Shown piece by piece: positions 7,774 through 16,924 of a DNA stretch of 64,000 nucleotides. The DNA is from Flavobacterium phycosphaerae (GTDB taxonomy: Bacteria > Bacteroidota > Bacteroidia > Flavobacteriales > Flavobacteriaceae): contig NZ_JAAATZ010000001.1 of assembly GCF_010119235.1 (NCBI RefSeq), positions 1,766,501 to 1,830,500 of the forward strand, given 5' to 3'. Position 1 is the first letter of the stretch, and each line of letters opens with the position of its first letter. The notes beneath the pieces were generated by a model that saw nothing but the letters and a program-made list of their open reading frames with translations, was not told the origin of the DNA and ran no database searches. A program made the position numbers and the translations under genes.

Positions 7774-9546
7774 TTAATTGCCAATGACTATCCAGCCGGT
7801 TCCATCACTTTGAATCATATACCGCTGACTTCCGCTGATAGTGGTAATCGTTGTATTGGTAACATCATCATAAATGGTACCGCCGTTAGTAGACAGCGTT
7901 TTAGAACCGATGCCATTACTTCCTATAATAATATATACTTTTCCGATATTTCCAACGGCATTAGGTAATCTGACTTCTGAAACGCCGCCATACACTCTGA
8001 CGGTATATTCCGTTAATGCAACCGTATAAATTCCGGTTGAAGCCCCCGTTGTTGTGTAGGGTAAAACGGTATTTACCGGAAGACTATTCCAGCTGGCATT
8101 TCCGGCCGCGTCACTTTGCAGCACATAATTGGCCGCCGCTCCGTTAGTCATTTGAAAATTGGTAGTTTTGGTTTTACCGTTTACTTCCAATTTATTTCCG
8201 ACCGATGGGCTAACACCAATACCAACATTAGTGCCGTCATCAACAGCTACTCCGTCAACTAGTGTGGTGCCATTCCATTTGGGAATAGCATAGGTAGTTG
8301 CTGAAGATACTTGCGGGTCGGTTTCTGTAACAGTTAATGTTGAAGGAGCAACCCAAGATGTACTCCCACTACCATTGGTTTGCAATACATAAGTGCTAGT
8401 TCCTCTCGATGTTGGAAAGGCATAACCTGTTGTGGCCGGATTCCCGATTTGCAAAGTACCATTAGCTCTAACAATATTGTTGTCAAATTCACCATAAATC
8501 AAAGCATTGGAGGCATCTGCATTGGAATTTTCAATGTATAATTTATTACTTCCGGTTTCGTTATAACCGGCTTGGTATCCTATGCCTACATTGTAACCAC
8601 CTGCACTGTTAGAGAACAAACTTTCATAACCAATACCCACATTGTAACTACCGGTTGCGTTTCTTAAACTTTTAACACCAAAAGCTGAGTTACCGATACC
8701 ACCAACATTGGCATATAAAGCATTAACTCCGGTCGCGGTATTTTCACTTCCGGTTGAGTTTGTTCTTAAGGCATCTCTACCAACAGCGGTATTAAAAGAA
8801 TTGGTGTTAAAAGATAGAGCGGCATATCCTATTGAGGTATTTGAGGCTCCACTGGCATTACTGGTTAGGGCATTACGCCCAACTGCTGTATTATAATTAC
8901 CACTTGAATTCGAGAAAAGAGAGCCAACGCCAACTGCCACATTTTCCACACCAATTGTATTGGTAAATAGTGCGCGTTCTCCTATGGCTACATTAATGTT
9001 TCCTGTAGTATTGGAAGGCATTACATTGGTGCCGATAGCAGTGTTTCGGGTTCCGGTTGTAGCAGGATTTAAGGTGTTTGCTCCAAAAGAAGTATTCATA
9101 TTACCAATGGAAGTATCCGGATTTCCAATAAAACCGGCCCTTATATTATACCTTTTGAAAACGATGTCTTTATCGTCGATAGTCCCTAAAAAGTTAGTGG
9201 CCGAATTGGTTCCGGTATTTCCCAAAATAGTCCAATCTGTATTAGCCGTTGTCTGAAGGCCTATCCAACTGGTAGAAGGGTTGTTCCAATAATAAAATCC
9301 CGGAGAATTAGTCCCGGATGTGGTAGTAAGATATACCAACATGCCTTGCTGTGCCACTGTTGGGTTGGTAATTGGGAATGCATCAACTTTAGGAATCAGA
9401 ATCCCATCGGTATTCGCAGGCGTAACCTGATTGCTTGAAGCTATTTCTAATTGGGCATTGGGCGTAATAGTACCCACACCAACTTGTGCATAAGCCGGTA
9501 CAAACAATAAAAATAGAAAAAGTCTAAAGTAAATTTTTACCTTCAT
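7774..9546 (-). CDS. Secreted protein with YadA-head / tail-fibre-like repeats
   Basis: This 590-residue protein has signal peptide MKVKIYFRLFLFLLFVPAYA. The first part contains VGVGTITPNAQLEIAS, typical of phage-tail-fibre-like adhesins. A central block (about residues 140-345) has some ten ~23-residue repeats of the form N-T-[AS]-[IV]-G-x3-L (NTAVGRNALTSNASG, NVGIGYESLFSNSAG), the signature of left-handed parallel beta-roll heads in YadA-like adhesins. No YadA anchor and no recognisable T9SS sorting domain is present at the C-terminus (GWIVIGN), so surface attachment is unexplained. I start at the second Met (9546) because it immediately precedes the signal peptide; an upstream ATG would add four residues. 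Confidence 0.8.
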   Translation of the reverse strand: MKVKIYFRLFLFLLFVPAYAQVGVGTITPNAQLEIASSNQVTPANTDGILIPKVDAFPITNPTVAQQGMLVYLTTTSGTNSPGFYYWNNPSTSWIGLQTTANTDWTILGNTGTNSATNFLGTIDDKDIVFKRYNIRAGFIGNPDTSIGNMNTSFGANTLNPATTGTRNTAIGTNVMPSNTTGNINVAIGERALFTNTIGVENVAVGVGSLFSNSSGNYNTAVGRNALTSNASGASNTSIGYAALSFNTNSFNTAVGRDALRTNSTGSENTATGVNALYANVGGIGNSAFGVKSLRNATGSYNVGIGYESLFSNSAGGYNVGIGYQAGYNETGSNKLYIENSNADASNALIYGEFDNNIVRANGTLQIGNPATTGYAFPTSRGTSTYVLQTNGSGSTSWVAPSTLTVTETDPQVSSATTYAIPKWNGTTLVDGVAVDDGTNVGIGVSPSVGNKLEVNGKTKTTNFQMTNGAAANYVLQSDAAGNASWNSLPVNTVLPYTTTGASTGIYTVALTEYTVRVYGGVSEVRLPNAVGNIGKVYIIIGSNGIGSKTLSTNGGTIYDDVTNTTITTISGSQRYMIQSDGTGWIVIGN

Positions 9547-9726
9547 GATTTCGAGCAATTTACAGACTAGGGGTTAAGCAAATGTAAATTTATTTGACTG
9601 AAAAACGAATGATAAACAGTCAAAATCGATAAGTTTTATAGAAATCACGGTAAGAAACACGCAGTATTATCGAATATATTTTTTATTTCTTGGCAGAATG
9701 TTCAATTTTGCAACTTTAAATCACTC

Positions 9727-10701
9727 ATGTTACAAGTTCAAAATATTTCTTTTTCTTATCAAAACGATGTGACACTGGATTCACTTTCTTTTTCTTTGGA
9801 AAAAGGGAAGAACTTAGCTGTTATAGGCGAAAGCGGTTGCGGTAAAAGTACTTTGCTTAAGTTAATTTATGGTTTGTATGATTTAACAGAAGGGCAGATT
9901 TTTTGGAATGAACAAGAGGTGTTGGGACCAAAATTCCATTTGATTCCCGGTATGGATTATATGAAGTATTTGGCTCAAGATTTTGATTTAATGCCTTACA
10001 TCACCGTGGCAGAGAATGTAGGTAAATATCTTTCTAATTTTTATCCTGAAAAAAAAGATAAACGCATCGCCGAGTTATTAGAGGTGGTGGAAATGACAGA
10101 ATTTGCCAATATCAAAGCAAAAAATTTAAGTGGCGGACAAATGCAGCGTGTTGCTATTGCTCGAGTTTTAGCCTTAGAACCGGAGGTGCTTTTGTTAGAC
10201 GAACCATTTAGTCATATTGACAATTTTCGAAAAAACAGTCTGCGACGAAAATTGTTCGGTTATCTCAAAGAAAAAGGAATTACCACCATTATCGCCACTC
10301 ATGACAGCACTGATGTTTTATCTTTTGCCGATGCGGTTTTAGTATTGCAACAAGGTAAAATTATTGCCAACGGAACTCCGAAAACTATTTACCATCAGCC
10401 CCAAAATAAATACATTGCCTCGCTTTTTGGTGATGTAAATGAAATTATCATTGATGGAAAAACCCACTTTGTCTATCCGAACCAATTCAAAGTAGTGGCC
10501 CAATCAAAATGGGAAGTTGAAGTGCTTAAAAGTTATTATCGTGGCAGTCATTATTTGTTGGAAGGACGTTATGACAATCAGATTCTTTTTTTTGAACATG
10601 CCACAGCGATTCCTTTAAATACTAGAGTCTTTCTTGAAAAAAAAGCCCCGAAACAGTTTAATTTCAGGGCTTTTTTTTTAGTTTTTCAAATATTTTTCTA
10701 A
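9727..10701 (+). CDS. ABC transporter ATP-binding protein (C-terminus probably mis-framed)
   Basis: The ATPase has Walker A GESGCGKST, signature LSGGQMQRVAIAR, Walker B VLLLDEPF, and switch His in ATHDST, followed by an accessory C-terminal domain (about residues 240-310). It would energise import or export with an unlinked permease; spacing of motifs suggests the spermidine/molybdate-type class. The reading frame runs through its own terminator hairpin (10644-10678) and 24 bp into the convergent peptidase gene, giving an odd tail (FNFRAFFLVFQIFF). Adding one A to the A8 run at 10637-10644 would instead stop at 10659-10661, giving a family-like end soon after FLEKK. I regard positions beyond about 10644 as doubtful. 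Confidence 0.88.
   Translation: MLQVQNISFSYQNDVTLDSLSFSLEKGKNLAVIGESGCGKSTLLKLIYGLYDLTEGQIFWNEQEVLGPKFHLIPGMDYMKYLAQDFDLMPYITVAENVGKYLSNFYPEKKDKRIAELLEVVEMTEFANIKAKNLSGGQMQRVAIARVLALEPEVLLLDEPFSHIDNFRKNSLRRKLFGYLKEKGITTIIATHDSTDVLSFADAVLVLQQGKIIANGTPKTIYHQPQNKYIASLFGDVNEIIIDGKTHFVYPNQFKVVAQSKWEVEVLKSYYRGSHYLLEGRYDNQILFFEHATAIPLNTRVFLEKKAPKQFNFRAFFLVFQIFF
10644..10679 (+). terminator. Terminator at the end of the ABC ATPase gene
   Basis: AGCCCCGAAA (10644-10653) pairs with TTTCAGGGCT (10662-10671) with one mismatch, followed by eight T. It lies inside the annotated open frame of the ATPase, which is why that gene's 3' end is suspect. Confidence 0.8.
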
Positions 10702-13092
10702 GAATTGATCTTGCTCCCAAAGTAGGTGCAATATGTTTTCTTTTGCAGCATAACCATGTGATTCTTTTGGCAATAAAACCAAACGAACCGGAGCGCCGAG
10801 TCCTTTCAAAGCTTGAAAATAACGTTCGGATTGCAGGGTGAAAGTGCCCGGATTATTATCGGCATCTCCATGAACTAAAAGCAATGGCGTTTTCATTTTT
10901 TCGGCATTCATAAAAGGAGACATTTCATTGTATACCTTAGGAACATCCCAATAATTTCGTTGCTCGCTTTGAAAACCAAACGGTGTTAATGTTCGGTTAT
11001 AAGCGCCACTTCGGGCAATACCGCAAGCAAAAAGATTGCAGTGTGTCAGTAAGTTTGCCGTCATAAAAGCACCATAAGAGTGCCCGCCAATAGCCACTTT
11101 TTTACGATTGATATAGCCTAAATCAGCTACGGCATCAATAGCCGATGCGGCATCGTCAACAAGTTGGGTGATAAAAGTATCGTTGGGTTCCGTAGTCCCT
11201 TCACCAATGATAGGAAACGAAGCGTCATCCAACACGGCATAGCCTTTGGTTACCCAATAAACAAACGAACCATAATTAGGGAAAGTAAATTCGTTAGGGT
11301 TTTTATCACTTTGTCCGGCAGAGTTTTTATCTTTAAATTCCGCTGGGTAGGCCCAAATCAATAAAGGTAATTTCTCTGTTTTCTTATTTCGGTCATATCC
11401 GGCCGGCAAATACAAGGTGCCTGACAATTCCACACCATCTTTACGTTTGTATTTAATAACCTCTTTGTACACATTTTTGATGCTTTCAAAAGGGTTTTTG
11501 AAGTTGGTAATTTGAGTTAGCTTATTCGATTTGATATTTCTGAAATAATAATTCGGATAGTCATTTTTGGATTGAATTTGAACTAAAACCTCTCCTTTTT
11601 TAAAATCTTCAATCGATAGTAAATCTTCTTTCTTGTCTTTGTAAGTTGAGGTGTAGAGGCGTTTTGTTTTTAAGGTTTTCAAACTGAATTCATCAATAAA
11701 CGGAAACTGTCCGTCTTTAGTAAAGCCATCGCCAATTAAATACATATTGTCGTTTTCAATAGCTAAAACATAACGGTTGTATTGGTTTCGTTTGGTTTCA
11801 AAATTACCCGGATCAGAATAAATATCTTGTGAATTTCTGTCTGAAATAATTTTAGGAGCCTGACTAGGGTTGGACGGATTGATTAAATAAACTTTACCAT
11901 TTCTGGTGTCGTACCATTCGTCATAAGCTATGGCGACATTGTCATTCCCCCAGGTTATGCCTGAAAAACGTTGTTGTGTTTTTAAAATGGTTTTAGGTTC
12001 ATTGGTAAAAGGAGCCTCCCAATTAAAAACTTCATCTCTGAAATCAGCTTTGTTGGCCTGATCTCCTTCGTCTAATGCTACAACATAATTGAGCGTCGCC
12101 AGTTTATCAGCGCGCCAATTCATGTTTCTTTTTCCTTTTCTTACGGAAGAAAATCCTTTGGGCATAATTTCATTTAACGGAACTTCGTTAACTACTTTTA
12201 TTTCTTTTCCGGTCAAATCATAAACGACTGATTTTTGAGGAAAACGACTCAGCGGAACGATGTACGAAAATGGTTTTTGAATGGTAGACAGCATTAAATA
12301 ATTACCGTCAGGCGAAAAACTTTCTCCGGCATAAATGGCAGCGGGTTTAAATAATTCCGTTTTACCGGACAACGAAACTTTATACAATTCAGAAGTCACC
12401 AAAGCTTCAAAATTGAATTCATCGGTTTTGTTTTTTAATAAATCGGGGTAGGTTCTGTTTTGTGATTTTGAACCATCACTTACGGAAACGGTTGGTCCTT
12501 TAGGTAAATCTTTTTTCAGGTCAATTAGCGCCGGACGGTTTTTGGGTAACATTTTCACCAGTAGGGTTTCGTTATCTTTCATCCAGTTAAAAGGATTGCC
12601 CAAGTTGGCATTCAGATTGGCTTCCGTAACTTTTTTTGCGGTTGCCAAAGGGACATCAAGTACCCAAAGTTCAACACCGGTAGCCGTGGTGTGGGTAAAA
12701 GCGATTTTCTTTTCGTTGGGTGACCAAGACACATTGGTAATTCTGGGATTTTCGGGTAAACCACTAACTTGGGTTTCCGTTTTGTCGGTTATTTTCCTGA
12801 TTTTTAAATTATTGATATACGTAACCGAACTCGAAATATTGGTTATGGGATTGATCCGCAAACCGCCTAAACGCATTTCTTCCTGATTTAAATCATCGAG
12901 TGATTTATAAGTGCTGCGATAGGTAAAAAGCATGTATTCTTTTTTAGAGTCCATACTAACGCTTGGCGCTCTTTCATAATCGGCTAATGCCAAGATTTCT
13001 GCTGAAGGTTTCTGGTAAGTCAGGTTTTCTTGGGCACTGACTGAAAATCCAAGCCCGATAAATAAAAGCAGTAGGGTGTAACGTAATTTCAT
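10678..13092 (-). CDS. S9 family serine peptidase, glutamyl endopeptidase (S9D) type
   Basis: This 804-residue exported peptidase has a signal peptide (ending near SVSAQ, residue 21), a long beta-propeller-like N-terminal region, and a C-terminal alpha/beta-hydrolase domain. The nucleophile elbow is GGHSYGAFMTANLL (Ser), the acid is in VHGDADNNPGTF, and the His in KESHGYAAKENI. The stretch CGIARSGAYNRTLTPFGFQS closely resembles plant chloroplast glutamyl endopeptidase (CGEP, MEROPS S9D), a better match than prolyl oligopeptidase proper. It probably cleaves peptides after Glu in the periplasm. It is convergent with, and overlaps, the ABC ATPase frame. No co-transcribed neighbour. Confidence 0.92.
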   Translation of the reverse strand: MKLRYTLLLLFIGLGFSVSAQENLTYQKPSAEILALADYERAPSVSMDSKKEYMLFTYRSTYKSLDDLNQEEMRLGGLRINPITNISSSVTYINNLKIRKITDKTETQVSGLPENPRITNVSWSPNEKKIAFTHTTATGVELWVLDVPLATAKKVTEANLNANLGNPFNWMKDNETLLVKMLPKNRPALIDLKKDLPKGPTVSVSDGSKSQNRTYPDLLKNKTDEFNFEALVTSELYKVSLSGKTELFKPAAIYAGESFSPDGNYLMLSTIQKPFSYIVPLSRFPQKSVVYDLTGKEIKVVNEVPLNEIMPKGFSSVRKGKRNMNWRADKLATLNYVVALDEGDQANKADFRDEVFNWEAPFTNEPKTILKTQQRFSGITWGNDNVAIAYDEWYDTRNGKVYLINPSNPSQAPKIISDRNSQDIYSDPGNFETKRNQYNRYVLAIENDNMYLIGDGFTKDGQFPFIDEFSLKTLKTKRLYTSTYKDKKEDLLSIEDFKKGEVLVQIQSKNDYPNYYFRNIKSNKLTQITNFKNPFESIKNVYKEVIKYKRKDGVELSGTLYLPAGYDRNKKTEKLPLLIWAYPAEFKDKNSAGQSDKNPNEFTFPNYGSFVYWVTKGYAVLDDASFPIIGEGTTEPNDTFITQLVDDAASAIDAVADLGYINRKKVAIGGHSYGAFMTANLLTHCNLFACGIARSGAYNRTLTPFGFQSEQRNYWDVPKVYNEMSPFMNAEKMKTPLLLVHGDADNNPGTFTLQSERYFQALKGLGAPVRLVLLPKESHGYAAKENILHLLWEQDQFLEKYLKN

Positions 13093-13269
13093 AAGCTAAA
13101 AATTAGGTTTGATTATTTTTGATAAATGTTGGTCTAAAATAAGCGGTAATGGTTACAATTAAGTAAAGATTTTGTTAAACTTACCCTAAAGCAAAAAAAT
13201 AGCGAATCCTGATTTTTTATTGATTTTTAAAAAGGAACACAAAAAAGACGGTTAGCAATATAAGATTGC

Positions 13270-13277
13270 TAAATTTG
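13270..13277 (+). promoter_or_regulatory. -7 promoter element for the FabH-like gene
   Basis: TAAATTTG fits TAnnTTTG and lies 30 bp upstream of the ATG at 13308. The -33 element is not clear. The rest of 13093-13307 is A/T-rich with nothing else recognised. Confidence 0.45.
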
Positions 13278-13307
13278 TGTTATCGATTTTAGTAAAACAA
13301 TAACTCT

Positions 13308-14315
13308 ATGTACCATTCAAAAATAAGCGGATTAGGATTTTATGTCCCTGATAATGTTGTAACCAATGATGATTTATCCAAAATAATGGATACTAATGAC
13401 GAATGGATTCAAGAACGAACAGGTATCAAAGAAAGACGTCACATAATTAGAGGCGAAGATACCACAACGTCAATGGGAGTAAAGGCTGCCAAGATTGCCA
13501 TTGAGCGTTCCGGCGTTGCCAATGAAGCGATTGATTTCATAGTTTTTGCCACCATTTCGCCCGATTATTATTTTCCTGGACCGGGAGTGTCATTACAAAA
13601 AGAACTGGGACTGTCAACAATTGGTGCTTTGGACATCAGAAATCAATGTTCAGGATTTATCTATGCTATATCCATTGCCGATCAATATATCAAAACCGGC
13701 ATGTACAAAAATATTTTGGTGGTGGCTTCTGAAGTACAATCACTCGGGTTGGACATGACCGATAGAGGCCGAGGCGTTTCTGTTATTTTTGGTGATGGGG
13801 CAGGAGCAGCTATGCTAAGCAGAGAAGAAGATGTTACCAAAGGCATACTTTCAACACATTTACATTCCGAAGGGGAACACGCCAAAGAACTTGCGGTATT
13901 GGCTCCGGGCATGGGCGGAAGATGGGTGACCGATATTTTGGCTGATAATAATCCGGAAGATGAAAGTTATTTTCCTCATATGAACGGACAATTTGTGTTT
14001 AAAAATGCAGTCGTTCGGTTTAGCGAAGTCATTAACGAGGGATTGAAAGCGAACAATTTAGAAGTTTCCGATATTGATTTGCTGATTCCGCACCAAGCTA
14101 ATTTGAGAATATCACAGTTTATTCAGCAAAAATTTAAACTGACCGATGACCAAGTTTTTAATAATATTCAAAAGTACGGCAATACCACGGCGGCTTCTAT
14201 ACCGATTGCCTTGACTGAAGCTTGGGAGCAAGAAAAAATTAAAGATGGTGACACGCTTGTCTTAGCGGCTTTTGGTAGCGGCTTTACTTGGGGCAGTGCT
14301 ATTATAAAATGGTAA
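13308..14315 (+). CDS. 3-oxoacyl-ACP synthase III (FabH-like ketosynthase)
   Basis: This 335-residue thiolase-fold enzyme condenses an acyl-CoA with malonyl-ACP. The catalytic triad is intact: Cys114 in NQCSGFIYA, His262 in IPHQANLRIS, and Asn292 in YGNTTAASIP. The N-terminus (GLGFYVPDNVVTNDDL, DEWIQERTGIKERR) is typical of KAS III. It stands alone, without plsX or rpmF, so it may be a secondary FabH paralogue (as used in branched-chain or specialised lipids) rather than the fatty-acid initiation enzyme. Terminator at 14336. Confidence 0.9.
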   Translation: MYHSKISGLGFYVPDNVVTNDDLSKIMDTNDEWIQERTGIKERRHIIRGEDTTTSMGVKAAKIAIERSGVANEAIDFIVFATISPDYYFPGPGVSLQKELGLSTIGALDIRNQCSGFIYAISIADQYIKTGMYKNILVVASEVQSLGLDMTDRGRGVSVIFGDGAGAAMLSREEDVTKGILSTHLHSEGEHAKELAVLAPGMGGRWVTDILADNNPEDESYFPHMNGQFVFKNAVVRFSEVINEGLKANNLEVSDIDLLIPHQANLRISQFIQQKFKLTDDQVFNNIQKYGNTTAASIPIALTEAWEQEKIKDGDTLVLAAFGSGFTWGSAIIKW

Positions 14316-14335
14316 AAGGATAATGATACAAATAG

Positions 14336-14363
14336 AAAAAGCCAAGCATTTGCTTGGCTTTTT
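14336..14363 (+). terminator. Rho-independent terminator after the FabH-like gene
   Basis: A near-perfect hairpin AAAAAGCCAAGCA / TGCTTGGCTTTTT with A and T flanks can work in both directions. The minus-strand receptor gene ends at 14409. Confidence 0.9.
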
Positions 14364-14408
14364 CGTTCACTAATTAACCCAAATTAAATAGAATACGGTA
14401 ACGCGTTA

Positions 14409-16789
14409 TTACATCATTCCACCGCCTTGGGTTTCGTTTTTATCACGTTGCTTTCTTTGAAGCGCAGCGTTTTTACCTCCACCAAAACGATAGTTGAATC
14501 CTAAATAAATTGATTGACTTTCCCAGTAAAAGGCGCCTTCTTGTTTGTACGGTAAATCGCCGTCGAAGCTAAAATTCATAGTGTTGAAAATGTCACTTGC
14601 TCTGGCACTGATGGTTCCTTTTCCTTTTAGGATATTGTAGCTTGCACCAAGATCAGTCTTGTACATGCTTTTTCTTAAAAATTGTAAACCTTGTTCTGGC
14701 CCACGATACATTCCGAAAAGCTGGAATCGCAGGTTTTTAGTAGCTTTGAACGTATTGTTGATTCTGGCGTTGAAAATCGAAATGTCTTTTTCAATAAATG
14801 CCGAAGAAACTGTTCCTCTGATGGTTTTAAAATAAATATCAGTGCCGATATTGGCACTCCACCATTTGGTAAAATCTAAGTTTCCGGAAATTTCGGCACC
14901 ATAAGAACTGTTGTCTTTAAAGTTGTCGTAAGACAAAATGTTTCGGTTAGGATCATTCGGGTCAATTTCTACCAAACGGGTGATTTCCTGCGTAATTTTT
15001 CGGTAAAATACCACGGTGGATATCGAACCTATTTTTGTTTTTCGAGTATAATTTAATTCAAAAGAGTTGGTAAACTGTGGTTTCAAATAAGGGTTACCTA
15101 CTGATGATACGGTTGGGGTACTCCACTCTCTGATAGGATTTACCTGCCCTATGCTGGGACGATCCACTCTTCTGGAATAGTTAAAGTTAAACGAGTTGTT
15201 TTCGGATAATTTATACGAAACATAACCACTCGGGTAAAAAGTATTTATTTGGTCATTGAATTTTTCTTCACTTGAACTTAAAGCATTGAATTTAGCGTCA
15301 GCTTTATAATTTTCAAAGCGCGTACCCACTTGAAAGCCCCATTTTGTCCATTGTCGGCCGTAGGTCACATAAGCGGAATGAATTTGTCTTTCGTATTTAA
15401 AATCGGAGTTGTACGCATAATTTCGGTTGAAAGTATTGTTGGTGTTTTCAATACGTGTTTCCAAACCGACTTCCAAACGCGCATCTTTTGGCAACGGATT
15501 GGTATAATCTAAATTGATTTTAGTGTTGTTGTTAATATTAGTTATGTCATTCGGATCGGTAGTGGTGGTGTTATTAGTATAGGTTCTGAAGATTGAATTC
15601 TCAGTTCCTTTATTACGGTTGAAGTTGTATTCTAACTCAATATTTTCGCCTTCTTTTTTGAATTTGTGCTTGTAATCTATATTATAAGTTCCTGAGGGAT
15701 TGTTGCTTCGGCTATTGTTGTTTTGTGTAATGTCGGAAAGCGTAATGTCTTCATAATCTACCTCAGTTGTGCTATTTCCTTTGGATAAAAACTGATTCTG
15801 CGTAGTGTAAACCGAAAAAGTATTAAAGTCGTTGATATAATAATCTACGCCAATTTTGTACAAATGCGAAGTGTTTTTATTTTGAAAATTAAAATCAACC
15901 GTTTTCTCGGCATTAGGCTGATGGCTGTTGACAAAACCACGGTTTTTTTGGTTCCCGTGATTGAAGCCGTAATTGCCGTAGAAATTAAATTTTCCCACTT
16001 TATAATTCATGTCAAATGACGAATTTACCTTAGGCGTTTTTCCAAATGTAACGCCGTTATTGATGCTGCCATTAAAGCCCTGACCGGCATTTTTGTGTAA
16101 AACAATATTGATGATACCGCTCATTCCTTCCGGATTGTATTTGGCCGAAGGATTCGTAATTAACTCGATTTGCTTGATTGAAGCTGACGGAATTTGTTTC
16201 AATAATTGTGATGGGTCGATGTTGGTTGGTTTCCCATCTACCAGAACTCGAACATTTTCGTTTCCTCTTAAGCTGATGGCATTGGTTTGCGCATCCACAC
16301 TTACCGAAGGAATATTGTTCATGATTTCACCGGCAGTGGCTCCTGATGAAATCAAATCTTTTCCAACATTAATCACCTTTCTGTCGATTTTTTGTTCGTA
16401 GGTTGATTTCTCTTTTACAATTTCAACACCTTCTAGTTGAACGGCTTCTTCCTCCAACAAAACGGTATTCATGTTGATGCTTTTTGAAGCGTTGTCTAAG
16501 GTTACGGCTGCCGTTTGTTTTTTGTAGCCAATGAATTGGAATTCGACAGTATAGCTTTCTAAAGCTAAGTTTTTAATAGAAAAATTACCATTGTCTTGTG
16601 TAATCCCCCGGTAATAATTTTGTTGCTTTGTTTGATTGTAACGTTAACATAAGGAATGGGCTGTTTGCTGTTTTTGTCAACGACTTTCCCTGAAATGCTA
16701 CCTATATTGATAGGGTTGGGAACCGAATTTTGAGCCTGTAAAAAAGTGATACTGCTCAAAAGGACTACTAGTAATGCTTTGAATCTCAT
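14409..16789 (-). pseudogene. Outer-membrane beta-barrel family TonB receptor, frameshifted
   Basis: Read across one frameshift this is a receptor of about 793 residues. Signal peptide MRFKALLVVLLSSITFLQAQ and a carboxypeptidase-regulatory-like domain (ISGKVVDKNSKQPIPYVNVT) lie in one frame (16789-16565). The plug (GEIMNNIPSVSVDAQTNAIS, RGNENVRVLVDGKPTNIDPS) and a beta-barrel of the OMP_b-brl_3 type lie in another (downstream of about 16605). The break is at a C5 run, 16605-16609. Adding one base restores TGGITQDNGNFSIKNLAL, the expected end of the regulatory domain, and joins it to NMNTVLLEEEAVQLEGVEIV. No other damage is visible, so a sequencing indel is more likely than decay. It is monocistronic; substrate unknown. 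Confidence 0.88.
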
Positions 16790-16868
16790 TTTTGTTTTTG
16801 TGATTGATGGAGTTTTGTTTTATGCCCTAGTAGACATAAAAGAAGGTAATATGTTACAAACATTAACA

Positions 16869-16900
16869 TAAAAAAACTCCCAAGTTGGGGCTTGGGAGTT
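16869..16900 (-). terminator. Terminator of the T9SS cargo gene
   Basis: A perfect 10-bp stem AACTCCCAAG / CTTGGGAGTT (16875-16884 with 16891-16900) is followed on the minus strand by a U run (A run at 16869-16876 of the plus strand). Confidence 0.88.
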
Positions 16901-16924
16901 CAAATAGTAGGTTAAGGCTGATAG

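Noticed and set aside
7774..9546. Prophage tail-fibre gene
   Set aside because: Repeats resemble tail fibres, but the protein has a signal peptide and no phage structural, lysis or integrase gene is near it.
13308..14315. Arylpolyene or flexirubin ketosynthase cluster member
   Set aside because: FabH-like ketosynthases occur in such clusters, but no acyl carrier protein, ammonia-lyase or other cluster gene is adjacent.
14409..16789. Phase-variable receptor controlled by the G5/C5 tract
   Set aside because: A homopolymer frameshift could indicate phase variation, but the tract is only five bases and the same defect occurs in housekeeping genes here, so a sequence error is the better reading.
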